Part shown: piece by piece, positions 22,250 through 33,000 of the stretch
Numbering within the stretch: the first letter of the stretch is position 1
How the letters are laid out: each line of letters starts with the position of its first letter
Source of the DNA: Siderastrea siderea
Taxonomy: Eukaryota; Cnidaria; Anthozoa; Scleractinia; Rhizangiidae
Assembly: GCA_964030785.1 (NCBI GenBank)
Contig: OZ034970.1
Location: 17,914,911-17,978,910, forward strand
Direction of reading: 5' to 3'
Length of the DNA stretch: 64,000 nt
Translations under genes and position numbers: made by a program
Notes under the pieces: generated by a model
Database searches by the model: none
What the model saw: only the letters and a program-made list of their open reading frames with translations
What the model was told of the DNA's origin: nothing

Positions 22250-22636
22250 ATGGCGGACAGGTTTGGGGAAAGTAACAACATTTTAATTCAGAGTTTGAAG
22301 GAGAATGCAAAGAACAAAAACAACTGGGTAGAAGTCTGGAAGTCTTGGGCTGCTCAAAAGGGCTATGACAACAGTATTGAAAAGTACGAACCCGAGGCCC
22401 TGAACAAAATTCTCGAGGAGTTTTACGCAACAGTTCGTAAGAAAGACAGGGAAGATTATGAGCCTGACAGCCTTCGTGTAATGGTTACTGCCATTGACCT
22501 ACATCTAACAGAAAAAGAGTACAAACACTATATAATTCGTGACAAAGAGTTTAAAAGCTCCCACAGGAATGTTTACAACAGAACTCCAAAGGTCATGACT
22601 AGGATGGGTGGTCCCCGAACAAAAATAATCGAATAA
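22250..22636 (+). CDS. Crypton-like recombinase N-terminal domain, 128 aa
   Basis: An ATG in a good context (aaaaATGGCGG) opens a 128-codon frame: WVEVWKSWAAQKGYDNSIEK, then YEPEALNKILEEFYATVRKK and YEPDSLRVMVTAIDLHLTEK. This matches the N-terminal core-binding region of Crypton-type tyrosine recombinases (the DUF3504 group, also found in domesticated vertebrate genes). The catalytic half with Arg...His-x-x-Arg...Tyr is absent; the frame ends shortly after RDKEFKSSHRNV. It is therefore a truncated recombinase or a free DNA-binding domain. A related gene begins 460 bp downstream. A CCAATCAGC motif (minus strand, about 22140-22148) lies about 100 bp upstream. Confidence 0.7.
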   Translation: MADRFGESNNILIQSLKENAKNKNNWVEVWKSWAAQKGYDNSIEKYEPEALNKILEEFYATVRKKDREDYEPDSLRVMVTAIDLHLTEKEYKHYIIRDKEFKSSHRNVYNRTPKVMTRMGGPRTKIIE

Positions 22637-22911
22637 AAATGGTGTCAAAATTGCGTTTAGTATTCGGAACAGCTCATATTTATTCTTTAGAGTCCTTGAC
22701 CGTGAATATGTGTCAACATAAACAATTTAAATTGAAAAATACTTATCTGATTCTCCCTCGTTTGACAATTATCAGTTGTAAAATTTACACATGAATAAAC
22801 GAATTCAACACGCAGAATTTAAAGTAATAAGAGAAGTACATATTCACTTTTATTATATCTGTAGCGAGAATTTTCTACCGTAAACGTTGGAAATGGAATT
22901 CTATATTTGCT

Positions 22912-22983
22912 ATATTTCATATGTGAAGAAAGCAATACGTCCAATCAGCTTCGCGTACAGCTTTCTTAACATGTGAAAAATAT
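22912..22983. repeat. Hairpin with CCAATCAG loop upstream of the Crypton gene
   Basis: Imperfect ~28-nt arms (ATATTTCATATGTGAAGAAAGC against its near-complement) enclose a loop containing CCAATCAGCTTCG (22940-22952). It lies about 115 bp upstream of ATG 23099, so the CCAAT motif could equally be a promoter element. Confidence 0.6.
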
Positions 22984-23098
22984 AACCAATCAGTATGTAG
23001 AGTGGAATCACCTAGTCAATCAGAGCAAAGCACTCAAATGGCTTCCAAGGCACGCGGTTTCAAAAACAGCGCCAGCTCAAAGTTTGTGTTTCGAAAAC

Positions 23099-24330
23099 AT
23101 GGCTTCGGTTTCACACTTTGTTCCTCTGGAATTGCCGTTAGATGAGTTTATTGAGGAGCAATCAAACAAAAACATGTTGAGTAAAACAAACAGGGACGTC
23201 TCCTTGCTCAAAGAATTTTTAAGAGCGAAAGAAGTCGATAAAGAGGTTGAAAACTTGGAAGCGAAGGAGCTCGATGAAGTACTGGGTGCATTTATCGTGG
23301 AAGTTTTAAAAAAAGGACGAGAATACGAGCCAACAACATTGAGGTCGTTCATTTCAAGCTTCGACCGCTATTTACGAAAGAAGGGCTATCCCACAACCAT
23401 CATAGACGAGTTCAAAAAACCAGAGAAACGCTAGTTGCAAGCAAAGAATTGAAAAAGGCTGGCAAAAGAAACAAGTCAAAAGCGGCCCGCGCTCTGACTG
23501 ACGACGAGGTTGATATTCTTCATGGCAAAAACCTTTTGGGTCTTTCATCTCCGGAGTTCTTACTAAACACTTTATCGTTGAACAACACCCAGCTCTTTGG
23601 CCTGAGAGGATGCCAAGAGCATAGAGATATGAAGTGGGGCGACATTCAACTAAAAACCAGTGCAGATAGAGTCAAATTTCTCGAATATACCAAGAGACAG
23701 ACAAAAAGAAGAACTGGCGCCAAACCCAAAGATATTCACGCAGTTAAACCAAAAGTATTTTCTGTCCCAGGCAGTGACAGAGATGCTGTACAAGCCTATC
23801 ACGTGTATGCTTCCAAAACACCAGAGCAAATGAAGTCAGACGACAGCCCGTTTTACTTGGCCATAAACTACACCAGAGTGGCCAATTCCTCAAAACCCTG
23901 GTTCAAGGCAGCACCGACGGGCTCCAACAAATTAAATTCACCCATGAAAACCATGGCTGAAAAAGCTGGTTTGAATGCAGAAAACCTGACCAACCACAGT
24001 GCCCGGAAGCGAATGATCCAGAAGCTGAATGACCACGAGGTACCTCCGACTCATATTATGCAAATCTCTCGGCATAAAAATGTTCAGAGCCTCAATAATT
24101 ACAGCTCACTTTCGCAAAAACAGCAGCGGGATACATCCAACATCATGAGTGCTAGCACTTCAGTTTCAGTCAGTTTGTCGACAGGAAACCAGCAATCGCC
24201 TCAGCAAGCATTATCTCTTTTCCAAGGGGCCAACATAAAAGGAGGAACATTTAACATTTCAATAAACAGTGTAAGTCAACAGAGTCCAAATTTGTCTTTG
24301 CACAGCGCGAAGCGCCGCCATTACGATTGA
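23099..24330 (+). pseudogene. Crypton-type tyrosine recombinase, one frameshift from intact (~410 aa)
   Basis: ATG 23099 (aaaacATGGC) opens an N-terminal core-binding region (NMLSKTNRDVSLLKEFLRAK, YEPTTLRSFISSFDRYLRKK). At an A6 run (23414-23419) the frame breaks; one missing base explains it, and the next frame carries straight on to TGA at 24328. That part has the recombinase signature: Arg in LFGLRGCQEHRDM (Arg codon 23605-23607), His and Arg in LTNHSARKRM (about 23990-24010), His in MQISRHKNVQ and Tyr in SLNNYSS (about 24070-24105). The C-terminus is Ser/Gln-rich. All catalytic residues are present, so the enzyme would be complete but for one base. This could be sequence error, recent decay or, less likely, programmed slippage. 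Hairpins lie on both sides (22912-22983 and 24598-24711). Confidence 0.82.
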
Positions 24331-24597
24331 ATCAGACAGTGATTAGGGACAAGCCAAAAAATACTACTTTTTGTATTTGCGAATTCACGAATATTTTTTT
24401 ATTTTTATAAAAGGAGCTTAATATTTCAACTTTATTTCGGATTTAAAGCCGGTTTTATTACTCGCCGTCAATTAGATCAGGCTTGAGCTGTTTGCGTACA
24501 TAAGCCGTCATGGTGTAGAGAGAGAAAAATAAAACTGATTTGAAGGCTATGTTTAATTCTCGTTATAAAAATATATATAATAAATAAATTACAGCAC

Positions 24598-24711
24598 AGA
24601 AAGTGCTTTGTACGGATTTTTATTCACTCGTTGCAAAACTTTGGAAAACGAACGAGTGAGTTTTCCAAAGTTTTGCAACTCGTGAATAAGAATCCGTACG
24701 TCGCACTTTCT
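24598..24711. repeat. Long palindrome downstream of the Crypton gene
   Basis: Arms of ~52 nt (starting AGAAAGTGC, ending near TTGGAAAAC) pair around a 10-nt loop. Pairing fails where both arms read CTCG on the plus strand (24627-24630 and 24679-24682). It begins about 270 bp after the recombinase stop codon. Confidence 0.82.
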
Positions 24712-24764
24712 ATGAAGTAATTATATTTGTACATGCACTGGTTGAATATTTTGCTCTTGTTATC

Positions 24765-25205
24765 ATGGACTTTTTCGGTTTTCACTTGGCCCTGGGTGGT
24801 CACATTTGGATTAGCAGACTCTTGGCACTTGGCAGAAAAGCTAGCGGAACAGAGCAAAGCGATATGGTTCAGGAAGATGGTGATAACGCTGGCAACAACA
24901 ATGATGATGGCCATCTGCTACTGGAGGAAGAGCAGGACTATCTTAATGAGAGGTGCAGAAACGAGGAGATTGATGATATCTTTAACCAACTGGGCATGGT
25001 CCACCCCATCATGTACGATGGGCATGACCTGTGTGAGCAGGTCAGGCTTGACAAACTCTCTCAATTCACCGTACCAACACTAAAGGCTATGAGCAAGCAT
25101 TTCGAGCTTTCTTACAAATCAAAAGATAAAAAGCCTTCTCTTACAGACAAAATTAAAGACCTGGCACGAGAATGTAGCTGCAGCCATCCTGGACCAATAG
25201 ATTAG
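24765..25205 (+). CDS. Hypothetical protein with SAP-like C-terminus
   Basis: The frame ends DKLSQFTVPTLKAMSKHFEL followed by a Lys-rich YKSKDKKPSLTDKIKDLA and ECSCSHPG. The helix-turn-helix spacing and conserved Leu/Lys pattern resemble SAP-type DNA-binding motifs. Upstream is an acidic stretch (about 24870-24990). The first residues (FFGFHLALGGHIWISRLL) look non-coding, and AG dinucleotides near 24814 and 24832 could be splice acceptors, so this is more likely a terminal exon than a complete gene. AATAAA-type polyadenylation signals occur near 25941 and 25969. The family is not recognised and it may be transposon-derived. Confidence 0.45.
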   Translation: MDFFGFHLALGGHIWISRLLALGRKASGTEQSDMVQEDGDNAGNNNDDGHLLLEEEQDYLNERCRNEEIDDIFNQLGMVHPIMYDGHDLCEQVRLDKLSQFTVPTLKAMSKHFELSYKSKDKKPSLTDKIKDLARECSCSHPGPID

Positions 25206-25239
25206 TGTTATTTGTTCATACAGTGACCACCACACATAA

Positions 25240-25575
25240 ACTGAGCTCACCTAGTCACAGGTACTGAAATTTTGTCCCTGCGACTTGTCCCTAGAATTCA
25301 AATTGCTCTGAATTCGTGTGGACTGGTCCCTTCAAATGGTGCTTCTGCCCTTGTGTGAACTGTTCATGCAGCTAGTCCCCTTGCACGAACAGCCCGCATC
25401 CCCCCCCAAAAAAACATCAACCAATTAAATACCGTATCGGACTGTCCCCACGACTATTCTCGCATGTAAACACTACAGAGTACTTGGTTCCTGAGACTAT
25501 TCTCTGCGAGTAGGTCCCTTCTTGTGGCTGTGTGGGCGACCCTGCAACAAGTGCCTATGACTAGTCCCTTGTGTG
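25240..25575. repeat. GTCCC-rich repeat, possible MITE
   Basis: Many GTCCCT/AGTCCC units occur, and CTAGTCACAGGTACT near 25243 loosely mirrors AGTGCCTATGACTAG near 25550. There is no coding potential. It looks like a short non-autonomous element, but the ends are not certain. Confidence 0.35.
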
Positions 25576-26980
25576 TGCTGACCTTTGTAAGGGCGTCACG
25601 TCGCTAGCGCCCTTTCTGAGCTAACAACTAGCCGTCTTGCACTAGTGCTTTGTGAAGGAGAAGAAACTTCTGCATCTTTAATAGTAAACTTTACTTCAAT
25701 ATTTTGCAATACAAATTGCAAATCCCCTTTTCAGCCTCCACCCATTTCTACCCAGCGCGACTTTAGGAGGCCTCTGTGGAGGAGTGAGGACAAATAACTT
25801 AGGCCCAAAATAATAATCAACTGATCATGGCACGTCACCTCAGTGTTATCCCATCACCTGTACCAAATTCATATGTAAGCTTTGAGTTACTTCACGTGTT
25901 ATGGTCTGCAGGGACCTCAGGTGACTTTTTTTTTGTTATAATAAAAGCCCACACCTGTGAGCTTGGAAAACAATAAAGTGGATAAAGTAGAGGAGATGAG
26001 TGTTGTTTCTTTATGTGTTCCTCTCACTTAAGGTATCACTATAACCCATTTTACTGTCCGCACGCGGTCCGGTTTAGCGCTTGTTATTTTAACAAAAACT
26101 CCTATAAACCATACATTTTTTGAAAGCTTAATGATTACATATTATAACAAATTGTATTTTAAAAGGGTTAAAATCACCGTGCTTCAAAAATGTGAATATG
26201 TCTACAAAACTGCATGTCTGCATGAATCAAGTTATACGCCCGCTAAAATTAGCCGGAAGAAAATGATTAACATGGCATTCGTTTCTTCACACATTGACCT
26301 CCAAAACTTTGTCTCAGAGTTTTGACACGCAGGTTTATTTTTTACTACAAGATAAAGTTAGAAAAGAGAAAAAATAGAACTGCCTGCAGAAAAAAGTCAA
26401 CTGTTTAATGTGAAGAATAGGAATTCGCCGACACGGTATCGTGGGAAAATTTTCTGACAACAGTCTCTCCAAATTTCAGCCAATGTGGTCCAGGGGCTGC
26501 TGACTTGGAATTCAAAATGCACATTCAACTCGCCTATTTTTTACTTTCGAAAAACGGAAAATATAATTTTGGCTGCATCCAAGAGTAATGACATTATAGG
26601 AGACACCGCAGAGGAATCAATTTTCTCTGCCTGGAACAGGCACAAACTGCCATGAAGGCGGCAAATAACTCTCCTGAATACACCGCTTTCTGCACGTGTA
26701 AAGCCACAACTCTTAGGTTAGTAAATGCAAAATTATTGATTCTTTTATTTTATGAAAGACTAGTCAATATAAACAATCATGGTCCGCCGGATTGCAAACC
26801 GTGCCACGTGCTGGCGGCTACTTTTATTCAGTCCCTAAGAATGATTTACTTTCTTTTAGTTACGATGGCAGTCATTTTGCTTCTTCATTGGAAATCAGCG
26901 TGGAAGACAAGATAATTTTTGCGCGGCTCGCGCTCATATGGTCGACCGTCTGCTCGCTCACTTCTCTGTTGTTTATATAA
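25576..26980. other. No recognisable gene
   Basis: Includes the AATAAA signals near 25941-25975 that may serve the upstream frame. Only short frames without family resemblance were seen. Confidence 0.45.
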
Positions 26981-26983
26981 TAG

Positions 26984-27108
26984 GTCAAAAACGAGTGCAA
27001 GTTTTTCATCAGGGGTTCCAAACACCGAGAAACGGATGAAAGCACAACGCTGAAGGTGTTTCAAGGTGTTTGGAACCCCTGATGAAAAACGAAGCCGAGT
27101 TTTTGAGC
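26984..27108. repeat. Long palindrome upstream of the third Crypton-like gene
   Basis: Arms of ~43 nt include TTTTTCATCAGGGGTTCCAA and CACC, with a 38-nt loop. Pairing is broken where both arms read CGAG on the plus strand (26992-26995 and 27096-27099), the mirror of the CTCG seen in the other palindromes. It lies 170 bp before ATG 27279. Confidence 0.8.
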
Positions 27109-27278
27109 TGGCTTCTCAAACTAGTGTGAAAATTTAGTAGAATTATTTCCGAAGAATAGGTAATTAGAAGGCATGCTCAATAGGCTATTGTTTGTTTCTT
27201 ATTTGTGGTAAATGAAATGAATATTTAATATGCGGCGATGCGGGCGGGTTTTTTGGTAGATTAACATTAAGCCGCGTG

Positions 27279-28597
27279 ATGGAGATCGAGTCCGGATCAG
27301 AACGATTTCGCGTTCCTAAAACTTCTTCTCAAGAAAATGTTCTGGTGAATGATGTCGTTCCAGCTTCAACTAAGTATAGAAACAAGTGGGCTGTGAGCAT
27401 TTTTGCCGAATGGCAGGGGTTAAGAGAGGTTAAAGTTCCGGTATTAGATTGCGGTGGTCTCTTCAAGGACTACGATTTACACAAGGTTACCGCTCTGAGC
27501 GCAGATATTGCCGGAATGGACGCTCTGTCGCTGAACTATTGGTTGTCAAAATTCGTGATGGAGGTAGCTAAAAAGTCCGGTGGAAGATACCCTCCCAAGA
27601 CTGTTTATGGTATCATTTGTGCCCTCAAGCGTTATTTGGAGGAGAAAAATGGATCCAAAGCTTTGAATCCTCTGGACGCTAGTGACAAAAGGTAATTGAC
27701 AACTTTTAGACCGCATTGTTCAGAATTTTAAAATGCACTGTTTTGGGAATTGAATTTGGTGTTGTTTTTCGAGGGTTTGTCCTGTTCCGACGTTGTTTAG
27801 ATGCCGAGATGAAGGATGGCGTTCGAGAAGGGCTTCATATTAAGTGCAAGAAGGAGGAGAAGGAGTTTGTGAGCGAGCAAGAAGAAGCAACATTCTGGGA
27901 GAAGAAATTGCTGGGAACTACATCAGCTAAGTCGTTATTGAACACGATCTACTTCTACAACGGAAAGGTTTTTGGGTTGCATGGTGGAGATCACAGAAAT
28001 ATCATAGTAAACAACTTTGAAGTTGGTTCCAATTTTATTAAGTTTAAAGAAAATGCCTCCAAAACTTATCATGGAGGTCTTTGTGATATTATATGTGTCA
28101 CGAGGGGTTAAGCACGTTTGTCATTCTAATGAGGAAAAGCACGAGCCATGCGTTGTGGAGATATTTAGATTGTATATAGGCTTAGTTGAGACTCGTGTAA
28201 AGAAAGTTACTGCATTTTACTTTGAACCATTGAAAACTACGTTCACGTTCGATAAAGTGCCCATAGGTATTGACAGCTTGAACAAGATGTTGCCAGAAAT
28301 GTGTGAGGCGGCAGGCTTTAAACGCAAAACCACTCATAGTTTGCGCGTTACCTGTGTTTCCTCCCATTCAATGCTGGGATGGAAGAAAAATTGATTCGCG
28401 AAAGGTCAGGGCATCGTTCTAATGCATTGTTTCAGTACGAAAAGCCTACGGAAGAAAATGTTTCTAAAGTTTCAAAGATTCTAGGTCCAAGTGTTAGTGC
28501 AGTTTCATGTTCTACCACAGAAAAACAAGACGAATCTATTGCTTTTCAGGATGCTGTTTTCCAGAAAGGAAAATTCAAAACTGTACAATTAATGTAA
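27279..28597 (+). pseudogene. Third Crypton-like recombinase gene, frameshifted
   Basis: Exon-like segment 27279-27692 encodes an N-terminal domain (YRNKWAVSIFAEWQGLREVK; ALSLNYWLSKFVMEVAKKSG; TVYGIICALKRYLEE). A GT at 27693 and AG near 27800 suggest an intron, but joining them puts the frame out by one. The catalytic half follows: WEKKLLGTTSAKSLLNTIYF and GKVFGLHGGDHRNI, where the usual LRG Arg is replaced by His-Gly-Gly. After shifts near 28100 and 28370 come KTTHSLRVTCVSS (His..Arg box) and RERSGHRSNALFQYEKP (His and Tyr). Three frame breaks and the missing first Arg mark it as inactive. It is divergent from the copy at 23099. Confidence 0.72.
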
Positions 28598-28783
28598 CGG
28601 ACATGTCTAAGAAAGAATAATATCTTGCCATATTGTTGTTGTAAGTAATGATTGAAGCGGCAAATATACTGTATTTAGTATTAAGACTGATTAAAATTCA
28701 AGTTTCTTGATCAGTGTCTTGATCAGTTTTTGAACTAATCGAATGTGTCTTGATCGGTATGTTCATTGGGTATCAAAATACAT

Positions 28784-28824
28784 GCACCTGACCCAATTGA
28801 TGCAAGCTGATTGGGTCATCAGCA
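28784..28824. repeat. Short hairpin with CCAATCAG (minus strand)
   Basis: TGACCCAAT and ATTGGGTCA pair around a loop that reads CCAATCAGCTTGC on the minus strand. It lies about 190 bp after the recombinase remnant and resembles the loop at 22940-22952. Confidence 0.5.
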
Positions 28825-28829
28825 CATGA

Positions 28830-30400
28830 ATAATTAATGAATTTGAGAAGTGTTCTTCCACTTCTTCGAGCCATTCCTGCTGGTTGTAATACAACCCTCT
28901 GTTGCTTGCTGCTAAAATGGCTGCACATTCTTGGTTATAACTTTTCTTAGCTTTCTACGGGCAAGATCTCTTTCTTTTGCCAGGCATCACCAAAGCGCAT
29001 CAATCTCGTGTCAACTTCGCATGTGTGCTTTGATGTCACGTGACTTCTTGCCCCGCTAATTTACCATATGACAGAACCTGTCCATGCTCAATTAAGTAAT
29101 TAACATGCAAAAATCTTTTACGCGCAATTACTATCGGCAGCTATAACATTTTTTATGCAGTTTTTTTAAAATGAAAGATCGTATGGAAATTTATCTAACT
29201 ATTTAAAAGTCAAATTATGAAAAATGGCAATTTTTCCGCTTTCTGATACCTTAAGATGCCGTGAAGGGAAGTTTCATGAAAAGAAAACACTGTGTTATTG
29301 CGTGACAGCAGTGCTAATTATCATTTTATTGGTGCAGGATCGCTGACCTTGCAAGCCAGCACAACAGCACAGTTATTTTAAAAGCCAGTGAAAATAACAC
29401 AATCCCGAACAACTCAAGATTTTCGATCATTTCTCTTCAATCTGAAGATTTGCATAATTAAAGCAAGGTATTTCATTATTTTAAATTTTGACATCGATTA
29501 CTTGCATGCAAATTTTAGAACTCATAATCCACATATAACTGAGAACCAGGCACATAGTTAACAAATTAAATTGTTTAGATTGATACAAATTCAAGGTCAA
29601 GTACCCTAAAGGATAACTATGAGCTATTCCGAATACCAAGGCAGATGTGAATGGCTTAAACACTATTTTTTATCCGATTATTTCCGTTTGGGCACCATCC
29701 ATAATAGTCGTGATCTGTGCACTTCTGTTGTAAACATTCCTGTAGGTGAGCTCAGAACAGCGCTCGCTCGCGTCCAACACAGAACGATACCCACAGGTTT
29801 GACTTCAGAATCTCTTAGAATAAGGTAAGATCTTTGCTGTGAAGGGCATATTATCTCCAGTTTAGGTGCCACTTTTGAGATTTTGACACTTGCGTTTTGC
29901 TAAATTTTACTTCCTTTTGACAAGCGGCGCAGTAGGGTGTCTTTTACATCGTATTTTCTCTTATTTATCTAAATTTTGTCCAGTTACGTCATGGCGGTAC
30001 AAAGCACTTCAAATGTATCCGAATGCTGTGGTCTGGTTGAAATGGTGTGATACATACCTGTGTTGAAGTAGTGCAGTCAGAAAAAGTCGCGAATTTCAAC
30101 TTCGGAATTGGCCTAAAATCTTGCCTTGGACAACCGAAGTTGTTTCGGTGTGTAGCGGAAAAGAAAAGCACAAAACTTAACAAACTACCCCGGTTTTAAT
30201 GTATGCCCACCAAATCCTTTTTGTCCACAAAATATGGAGGCCAATTTTTTCCGCACCAAAACTGACCAGACCACTCTTAGCAGGAGTGCCACTTAAATAC
30301 TATAAGAAAAAAATATCTAACTTATTACATACGATCCCTTATTGCTCCTTTCAACACTTTTATAACAATACTAACAATAAATTGGATTAAACGTAAGTTA
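28830..30400. other. No recognisable gene
   Basis: AT-rich, without a supported frame, TIR or RNA gene. The 29619-29830 frame shows no family resemblance. Confidence 0.45.
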
Positions 30401-30437
30401 ACGACTTGGAGAAAGGTAGCTCTGTATTGGGCATGGT

Positions 30438-30498
30438 GTTACTGTTTGGTGTGCTAGTAGCTCTTTAGCTTATGGCATTTACAGGTTTTGTGTTACTG
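30438..30498 (+). repeat. 5' repeat of the DIRS-like element, first part
   Basis: TTGGTGTGCTAG...AGCTCTTTAGC and TTTACAGGTTTTGTGTTACTG match 39785-39840 near the element's 3' end. The repeat is interrupted at 30499 by the pogo-like insertion and resumes at 37133. Confidence 0.7.
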
Positions 30499-30796
30499 TA
30501 GAATTCCGATAATAATGGCCCCCGTTACTTTCGGATTTAGCAGGCCAAAGGGGCCATTACTTTCAGGTAGCCGTTGCTTTTGGATGGTTAGAAAAAGTTT
30601 TTGGTTAGACAAGGTTGCATGCTGGCTGTTCATTATCCATGTAAACAAAGTAAACTGTAACAAAAAAGGCCCAAATGTCCATATACATGACAACTAATTA
30701 CTGTGATGACACGTACAGCTTTTATCTGTTTTTATACCCGTGTGTCTGTTTCAGTTAAAATAAAACCACAAATGATTCTGTACTTTAATCCTGCAC

Positions 30797-31228
30797 TCAG
30801 GCTGTTCTATCCGCATTACGCTTGATGGCAGACAGTTTCTCTTTCAATGACGCTTTTAAATCTGGAAGGCTACTTCTCAAGAAAACTTCATACAAGCAAG
30901 GAATCTCCAGTCCTCCTCCTTGGACCCAAGTGCCTTCTGGAGCACTCCTTAATTGTCCAGTGATCTTTAAATTGATAGTAATATTGCCATCAACTAAAGG
31001 CTGATAAAGAATTTCAGCCAGCAAATCCAGAACATGCCCTGCTATTTACTCTGCTGCATAATGCGTACTACTTTCTTTCATCTTAACGATAATGGAATGC
31101 ACCAAGTGAGTATTTCCTGGCTCAGGAAAGCAACTACATGTTGAATTAATTCGTGAGTCAGCTTTATATACATGATCTCCTTTTACTAGTGACTTGATGG
31201 TGCAGAAATGCTTAAATGCAACGGCCAT
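30797..31228 (-). pseudogene. Accessory frame of the pogo-like element, one in-frame stop
   Basis: From ATG 31228 the minus-strand frame reads MAVAFKHFCTIKSLVKGDHV, then a Cys-containing segment (NSTCSCFPEPGNTHLVHSII), reaches TAA at 31043-31045, and resumes in the same frame (IAGHVLDLLAEILYQPLVDG, ITINLKITGQLRSAPEGTWV) to a stop at 30797. One point mutation therefore separates two halves of a ~143-residue protein. It is divergent from the pogo transposase, as in the CACTA-like element. I do not recognise the family. It could also be part of an unrelated captured gene. Confidence 0.5.
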
Positions 31229-31417
31229 AATAGTATATAATGTCCAGAGTTGTATTTAGATATGAGTATGCAACTGTTACAGCCGCGTCGCATGCGTGAC
31301 AAGTACACAAGGTTTCACTGTTTGTTACATGTCGAGTCACATGCCATACAGCTGACCTATGGTCCGGCCAGCAGTTGCACAAAAAAACCTCGCAGCTACA
31401 CAGGCTTCAATTCCATA

Positions 31418-33000
31418 ATGGAGGAAGCGTGCTCAGTTTGTGAACGGTCATCAAGTATGTGTATCAACTACAGTATCTGTGTGTGCCTTGTGTGCACCTG
31501 AAACAGCTCAAACGGTAAATGAAGTCAACTACAGTCCTATGAAATTGGTAGGAGTTTGCCAGACATGCCAGCGAAGGCCTGAAATAGACAAAGAGGCTAA
31601 TACTACAGCTGATACCATGCCGCCGGAGTCGCACTCGTTTCCAGCAAGACGGAACCCTGAAGCCAATGAAGCCAGCCAGACCTCTGAGACCTCTGAAGCC
31701 AGCCAGACCTCGAGTCAGAAGACAGAACAAGCTGAACGGTCGAAGCAACAGTTTCAAAGGAGAAAACAGTGGTTTCGCGAACAGAAGCTAGAATTTATTG
31801 ATTTGTATAAGTACAAAAGCAAGGCCAAAGCAGTCAGAAAGTTCAAAGTACGATATAAAGTTGAGCTGAAGACAAGCACCTACAACCCTTGGATTGCTCA
31901 AGAACTAAAGCTACGAAATGACCCAAAAAAGTCAAGAAGGCCAGGTGCTGGTAGACAGGCTTCTTATCCGGAAATGGAGAAGCAGCTCCACAATGAGTTC
32001 AAAGAATTACAAAGTAAAGGCGTCAAAGTCAAAGAGTGGTGGTTCAGGAGCAGATGCAAGGAAATAATAAAAAGAAAAATATCCTGCTGTGGACTTCACA
32101 ATGTCTGACCATTGGTTTGTTCGATTTAAAGCCCATTTGATATATCTCTTCGAAGGTCAACAAATGTTGCCCAGAGCCACCCAGAAACCCTGCGAGTAAA
32201 CATCCAGCAGTTTCACAGATATATTCGCCGAATGGTGATTAAGTCAAAGCAAGATCTAGCTGGTAAACAAGACAGCGCGATTTGTCCTTGGAATTTGAGC
32301 TACACTGCCAACATGCATCAGACACCACTAGAATTTTGCTTTAACACAAAAGGGGCGACCTACGAGGCAAAATGAGAAAAGACGGTCTGGACCCGAACCA
32401 CTGGCAGTGGCCATGAGAAACGCCAATGTACTGTGCAGCTGCCTGTATTTGCAGATGGAGAACCACGAATTAAGCCCTTTCTGATATTCAAGGGGACAGG
32501 AAAGCTAATCCCCAACAAAGAACTGAAGCAGTACGACCCACATGTTGTCGTAAAATTCCAGGAGAATGCATGGTGCGATGAAGATATGATGATCTACTGG
32601 GAGAGACATCTGTGGAATTCACAAAGTACCTTCTTCAGCACAAATGGGAAAAGATCGAGACTTCTTGTGTATGACCAACACAGAGCTCAAACGACGAAAA
32701 AGGTGAAGGACATCCTCCAAAATGAATGCAAGACAACACTGGTGCTAGTTCCACCAGGAGCTACAACCAAGGTTCAGCCCCTGGATGTCGCTGTCAACAG
32801 CGAATTCAAGAAAGCTGTCAATCGCCTGGCAACAGAAGCCATGACCCGAAATCCCGATCAGTTCCTGACAGGAACAGTCACTACTAGTGAGAGGAGGATC
32901 TTTTTTACCAAATGGACAGGTCAAGCCTGGCAAGACGTTTCTCGTCGTCTATGAGATACCATTATTTGCTCCTCATCATGGTTTCGCGCCCCATGAACTG
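31418..33000 (+). pseudogene. Pogo-type (DDD) transposase, degraded
   Basis: A short Cys-rich start (MEEACSVCERSS, 31418) shifts frame into a Ser/Thr-rich stretch. A CENP-B-like helix-turn-helix region follows (KLEFIDLYKYKSKAKAVRKF to RRPGAGRQASYPEMEKQL, 31780-32080). After a stop at 32107 and shifts comes the DDE domain: NMHQTPLEF (32310-32335), then LPVFADGEPRIKPFLIFKGT (32436), LLVYDQHRAQTT (second Asp, near 32670) and PPGATTKVQPLDV (third Asp, near 32785). In pogo enzymes the first block is NMDxT; here the Asp codon is CAT (32316-32318), giving His. Loss of that residue plus the stop and shifts make it inactive. Confidence 0.82.

Noticed and set aside
22940..22947. CCAATCAG as a recombinase recognition word
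   Set aside because: It recurs near all three Crypton-like genes but is also the standard CCAAT box, so it cannot be claimed as a recombination site from sequence alone.
26027..29255. CTTAAGGTATCA at 26027-26038 and its complement at 29244-29255 as TIRs of a 3.2-kb element around the third Crypton-like gene
   Set aside because: A 12-bp inverted match is expected many times by chance in 64 kb, and similarity does not extend inward or outward.
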